Source of the DNA: an uncultured Cellvibrio sp.
GTDB taxonomy: Bacteria; Pseudomonadota; Gammaproteobacteria; Pseudomonadales; Cellvibrionaceae
Direction of reading: 5' to 3'
Assembly: GCA_946482385.1 (NCBI GenBank)
Contig: CAMLRI010000077.1
Coordinates: 1-7,854 of the forward strand
Length of the DNA: 7,854 nt
This document shows, piece after piece, positions 5,617-7,854 of the stretch (the stretch's first letter is position 1; every line of letters begins with the position of its first letter). Under the pieces are notes generated by a model that saw nothing but the letters and a program-made list of their open reading frames with translations, ran no database searches and was not told where the DNA came from. A program made the translations under genes and the position numbers.

Positions 5617-6930
5617 TTAACCCGCTGGCAATGAACTCACAATGCTGATCATCACCCCGGCGGCTACCGCCGAGCCGATAACGCCAGCGACGTTGGGGCC
5701 CATGGCGTGCATCAGCAAATAGTTTTGCGGGTTGGCCTGCAGGCCGAGTTTGTTGGATACCCGCGCGGCCATAGGCACCGCCGAAACGCCCGCCGAACCA
5801 ATTAATGGGTTGACCTTGTGCTTGCTGAACACATTCATCAGCTTGGCCATAAGCACGCCCGCCGCTGTGCCCAGGCCAAAGGCCACAATGCCCAGCGCCA
5901 GGATGCCCAGGGTTTTGGGGTCGAGGAATTTATCCGCCGCCAATTTGGAGCCCACCGCCAAGCCCAGGAACAGGGTGGTGATGTTGATCAGGGCATTTTG
6001 TGCCGTGTCGGAAAGGCGATCTACCACACCGCATTCGCGCATCAAATTGCCCAGGCAGAAGGCGCCCAGCAGCGGCGCTGCGTCCGGCAGCAATAAACCC
6101 ACCAGCACCAGCATGATAATGGGGAAGAGGATCTTCTCGCGCTTGCCCACCACGCGCAGCTGGCTCATCACAATTTCGCGCTCGGCCTGGGTGGTGAGCA
6201 GCTTCATGATGGGCGGTTGGATCAGCGGCACCAGCGCCATATAGCTGTAGGCGGCAACGGCAATGGCACCCAGCAGGTCGGGCGCCAGTTTACTGGCCAC
6301 ATAAATGGCGGTGGGGCCGTCGGCGCCGCCGATAATGCCAATGGCTGCCGCATCGGCAATGCTGAAATCCAAACCAAAAGCGTTAAGGGCAATAGCACCC
6401 AGCACAGTGGCAAAAATACCAAACTGCGCCGCCGCACCCAGCAGCAGGGTTTTGGGGTTGCCCAGCAAGGGGCCAAAGTCGGTCATGGCGCCTACGCCGA
6501 TAAAAATCACCAGGGGCGCAATGCCACTGGCAATGGCCACCGTGTAAAAGGTGTAGAGCATGCCGTTGGCGTAGCCGCCGTTGTGGGCCAGTTGCAGGGC
6601 AGTCTGGTAGACCGATGGCTCGGCATTGGTGATGGCTTTGTATATCTCGGCATCGGGGGTGCTGGGCGCCAGGCTGACCAGCTGCGCCAGGGCAGCGCCG
6701 ACTTCCGGGGTGCCGTTGTGCAGCGCCTGTTCTATGGCCGAAAAGGCCATGCCGGCGGCGGGCAGGTTGGCGAGCAGGCCGCCAAAGCCGATGGGCACCA
6801 GCAGCAAAGGCTCAAAGCCTTTGCGGATGGCCAGGAACAGCAGTACCAGGCAGATGCCGATCATGATCATCTGCCCCGATTGCATGTTGTAAATGCCGGT
6901 GGAGGTCCACAGCTTCAATAGGGATTCCAT
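5617..6930 (-). CDS. oadB: Oxaloacetate decarboxylase, sodium-pumping beta subunit
   Basis: Inner membrane subunit of 437 residues that decarboxylates carboxybiotin on the alpha subunit and uses the energy to export Na+. The length and sequence follow the Klebsiella/E. coli type (about 433), including the N-terminal MESL and the long loop at about 64-118. The residues tied to Na+ transport in Klebsiella OadB (D203, Y229, N373, G377, S382, R389) are all present here, one position later. D204 is in [11 protein letters not shown]230 in [14 protein letters not shown], and N374, G378, S383 and R390 are in the [18 protein letters not shown] segment. Multiple hydrophobic segments span the protein. 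It starts 10 bases after the oadA stop in the same direction, with AAGGAG before the ATG. The complex may act in fermentative oxaloacetate use or in setting the sodium gradient. Related decarboxylases (methylmalonyl-CoA, glutaconyl-CoA) share this subunit; the alpha subunit supports oxaloacetate. Confidence 0.96.
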   Translation of the reverse strand: MESLLKLWTSTGIYNMQSGQMIMIGICLVLLFLAIRKGFEPLLLVPIGFGGLLANLPAAGMAFSAIEQALHNGTPEVGAALAQLVSLAPSTPDAEIYKAITNAEPSVYQTALQLAHNGGYANGMLYTFYTVAIASGIAPLVIFIGVGAMTDFGPLLGNPKTLLLGAAAQFGIFATVLGAIALNAFGLDFSIADAAAIGIIGGADGPTAIYVASKLAPDLLGAIAVAAYSYMALVPLIQPPIMKLLTTQAEREIVMSQLRVVGKREKILFPIIMLVLVGLLLPDAAPLLGAFCLGNLMRECGVVDRLSDTAQNALINITTLFLGLAVGSKLAADKFLDPKTLGILALGIVAFGLGTAAGVLMAKLMNVFSKHKVNPLIGSAGVSAVPMAARVSNKLGLQANPQNYLLMHAMGPNVAGVIGSAVAAGVMISIVSSLPAG

Positions 6931-6936
6931 GTACGA

Positions 6937-6942
6937 CTCCTT
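6937..6942 (-). promoter_or_regulatory. oadB ribosome binding site overlapping the oadA stop
   Basis: The minus strand reads AAGGAG six bases before the oadB ATG. Its first bases are shared with the TAA stop of oadA (6943-6941). Ribosomes finishing oadA would therefore sit on the oadB start site, favouring coupled translation of the two subunits. Confidence 0.75.
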
Positions 6943-7854
6943 AGGCGATAGTCAGCAGCAACTGGCCAACGGGCACGGCATCGCCCGCCTTGACCTCGAC
7001 ACTGCGCACCACCCCGGCACAGGGGGCGCTGATCTGGGTTTCCATTTTCATGGCTTCCAGCAGCAGTACCGGGTCGCCCTCGGCCACTTCGTCGCCTTCG
7101 CGCACAAACAGCTTGACGATATTTCCCGCCAGGGGCGCTTTTACCTGGGTTTCGCTGCCGCCGGTTTTGGCGCTGGCCGCCGGGCTGCTGCCGCCGCCGG
7201 TAATGGGCACCAGGCCAGTGATGTCGCCGCCATTGTTAACGGTGACTGTGTACTTCTTGCCTTCCACTTCCACGGTGTAAATCTCGTCGCCGCCGGCGCT
7301 GGTGGGCACGCTGGCTTCGCGGCCGGTGGGCGCCGGTTCAAAGGCCGCCGGGTTGCCGCGGTTTTCCAGGAACTTAAGCCCCACTTGCGGGAAGAGGGCG
7401 TAGGTGAGCACGTCGTCGATTTGGTGGTCGCCCGCGCGCAGCTGGATCTTGCGCTCGGTGGCTACCAGCTCCAGGTCGGCGGTGAGCTTTTCCAGCTCCG
7501 GTGCCAGTACATCGGCCGGGCGACAGGTGATGGGCAGTTCGCCATCCTGCAGCACCTTGGCTTGCAGCTCCAGGTTGACCGGCGCCGGGGTGGCGCCGTA
7601 CTCGCCGCGCAGCACGCCGGCGGTTTCCTTGGAGATGGTTTTGTAGCGCTCGCCGCTGAGCACGTTGATCACCGCCTGGGTGCCAACGATTTGCGAGGTG
7701 GGGGTCACCAGGGGGATAAAGCCCAGGTCTTCGCGCACCCGGGGGATTTCCGCCAGCACTTCATCAAAACGGTGAATGGCGTTTTGCTCGCGCAGTTGGC
7801 TCTCCATATTGGTGAGCATGCCGCCGGGCACCTGGGCGATCAGGATGCGGCCAT
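6941..7854 (-). CDS. oadA: Oxaloacetate decarboxylase alpha subunit, 3' part (truncated by window edge)
   Basis: C-terminal 303 residues of the biotin-carrying alpha subunit; full-length members are near 600 residues, so about half is seen. The alpha subunit transfers CO2 from oxaloacetate to biotin and hands it to OadB. The frame is open to the right edge, entering as GRILIAQ then [13 protein letters not shown], so the GTG near 7831 is internal Val, not a start. In fragment numbering, the conserved carboxylase C-terminal domain runs to about 170 and includes [14 protein letters not shown] (48-61). A short beta segment, [14 protein letters not shown], follows at 192-205, then a Gly/Ser/Ala linker (about 218-233) and the biotinyl domain (about 235-303). 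The biotinylated lysine is K269 in EAMKM (codon 7048-7046), 34 residues from the end. Pyruvate carboxylase subunit B shares these domains; the adjacent oadB decides for the sodium pump. oadG, often upstream, would lie outside the window. Confidence 0.95.
   Translation of the reverse strand, partial: GRILIAQVPGGMLTNMESQLREQNAIHRFDEVLAEIPRVREDLGFIPLVTPTSQIVGTQAVINVLSGERYKTISKETAGVLRGEYGATPAPVNLELQAKVLQDGELPITCRPADVLAPELEKLTADLELVATERKIQLRAGDHQIDDVLTYALFPQVGLKFLENRGNPAAFEPAPTGREASVPTSAGGDEIYTVEVEGKKYTVTVNNGGDITGLVPITGGGSSPAASAKTGGSETQVKAPLAGNIVKLFVREGDEVAEGDPVLLLEAMKMETQISAPCAGVVRSVEVKAGDAVPVGQLLLTIA

Noticed and set aside
6217..6921. Long plus-strand open frame (234 codons) inside oadB
   Set aside because: It is antisense to a fully conserved oadB. 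The translation is a Gly/Gln/His-rich string with no recognisable domain and no ribosome site.

Overview
The window looks like chromosomal DNA from a GC-moderate gammaproteobacterium. A Cellvibrio-like member of the Cellvibrionales would fit, but no rRNA or species marker is present, so this is inference. The support is an OadB that aligns with the enterobacterial sodium-pump type over its full length, E. coli-like YjfL/YjfM/YjfC relatives, and a PEP-CTERM-like exported protein of a sort common in environmental Gram-negatives. I see no insertion sequence, CRISPR array, tRNA, rRNA or phage gene.

Layout, left to right. Positions 1-297 hold no complete gene: there is an imperfect hairpin after cysK, a weak leftward promoter-like pair, and a possible leftward ORF running off the left edge. 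Positions 298-1209 (-) are cysK, cysteine synthase A. Positions 1210-1373 are intergenic with two hairpins, one of them a convincing intrinsic terminator for the gene to its right. Positions 1374-2372 (-) encode an exported choice-of-anchor A family protein with a signal peptide and a degenerate PEP-CTERM sorting tail. A 246-base divergent spacer follows.

Positions 2619-5530 (+) form a tight four-gene cluster: a DUF350 membrane protein (YjfL-like), a DUF1190 lipoprotein (YjfM/YgiB-like), an ATP-grasp glutathionylspermidine-synthase-like ligase (YjfC/YgiC-like), and a DUF4349 lipoprotein. It ends in an 18-bp perfect hairpin flanked by A and T runs (5554-5595), which can terminate transcription from both sides. 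Converging on it from the right, 5617-6930 (-) is oadB and 6941-7854 (-) is the 3' part of oadA, subunits of a sodium-pumping oxaloacetate decarboxylase. The start of oadA lies beyond the right edge.

How the genes work together: oadA and oadB are consecutive subunits of one membrane complex coupling oxaloacetate decarboxylation to Na+ export. The DUF350/DUF1190/ATP-grasp trio recurs as a neighbourhood in E. coli (yjfLMC) but has no established biochemical role. It joins an ATP-dependent C-N ligase fold with a membrane protein and a lipoprotein whose C-terminus is Gly-Gly. This is the part of the window most likely to hide undescribed biology, possibly a peptide- or protein-modification system at the envelope. 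cysK and the anchor A gene appear to be independent units.
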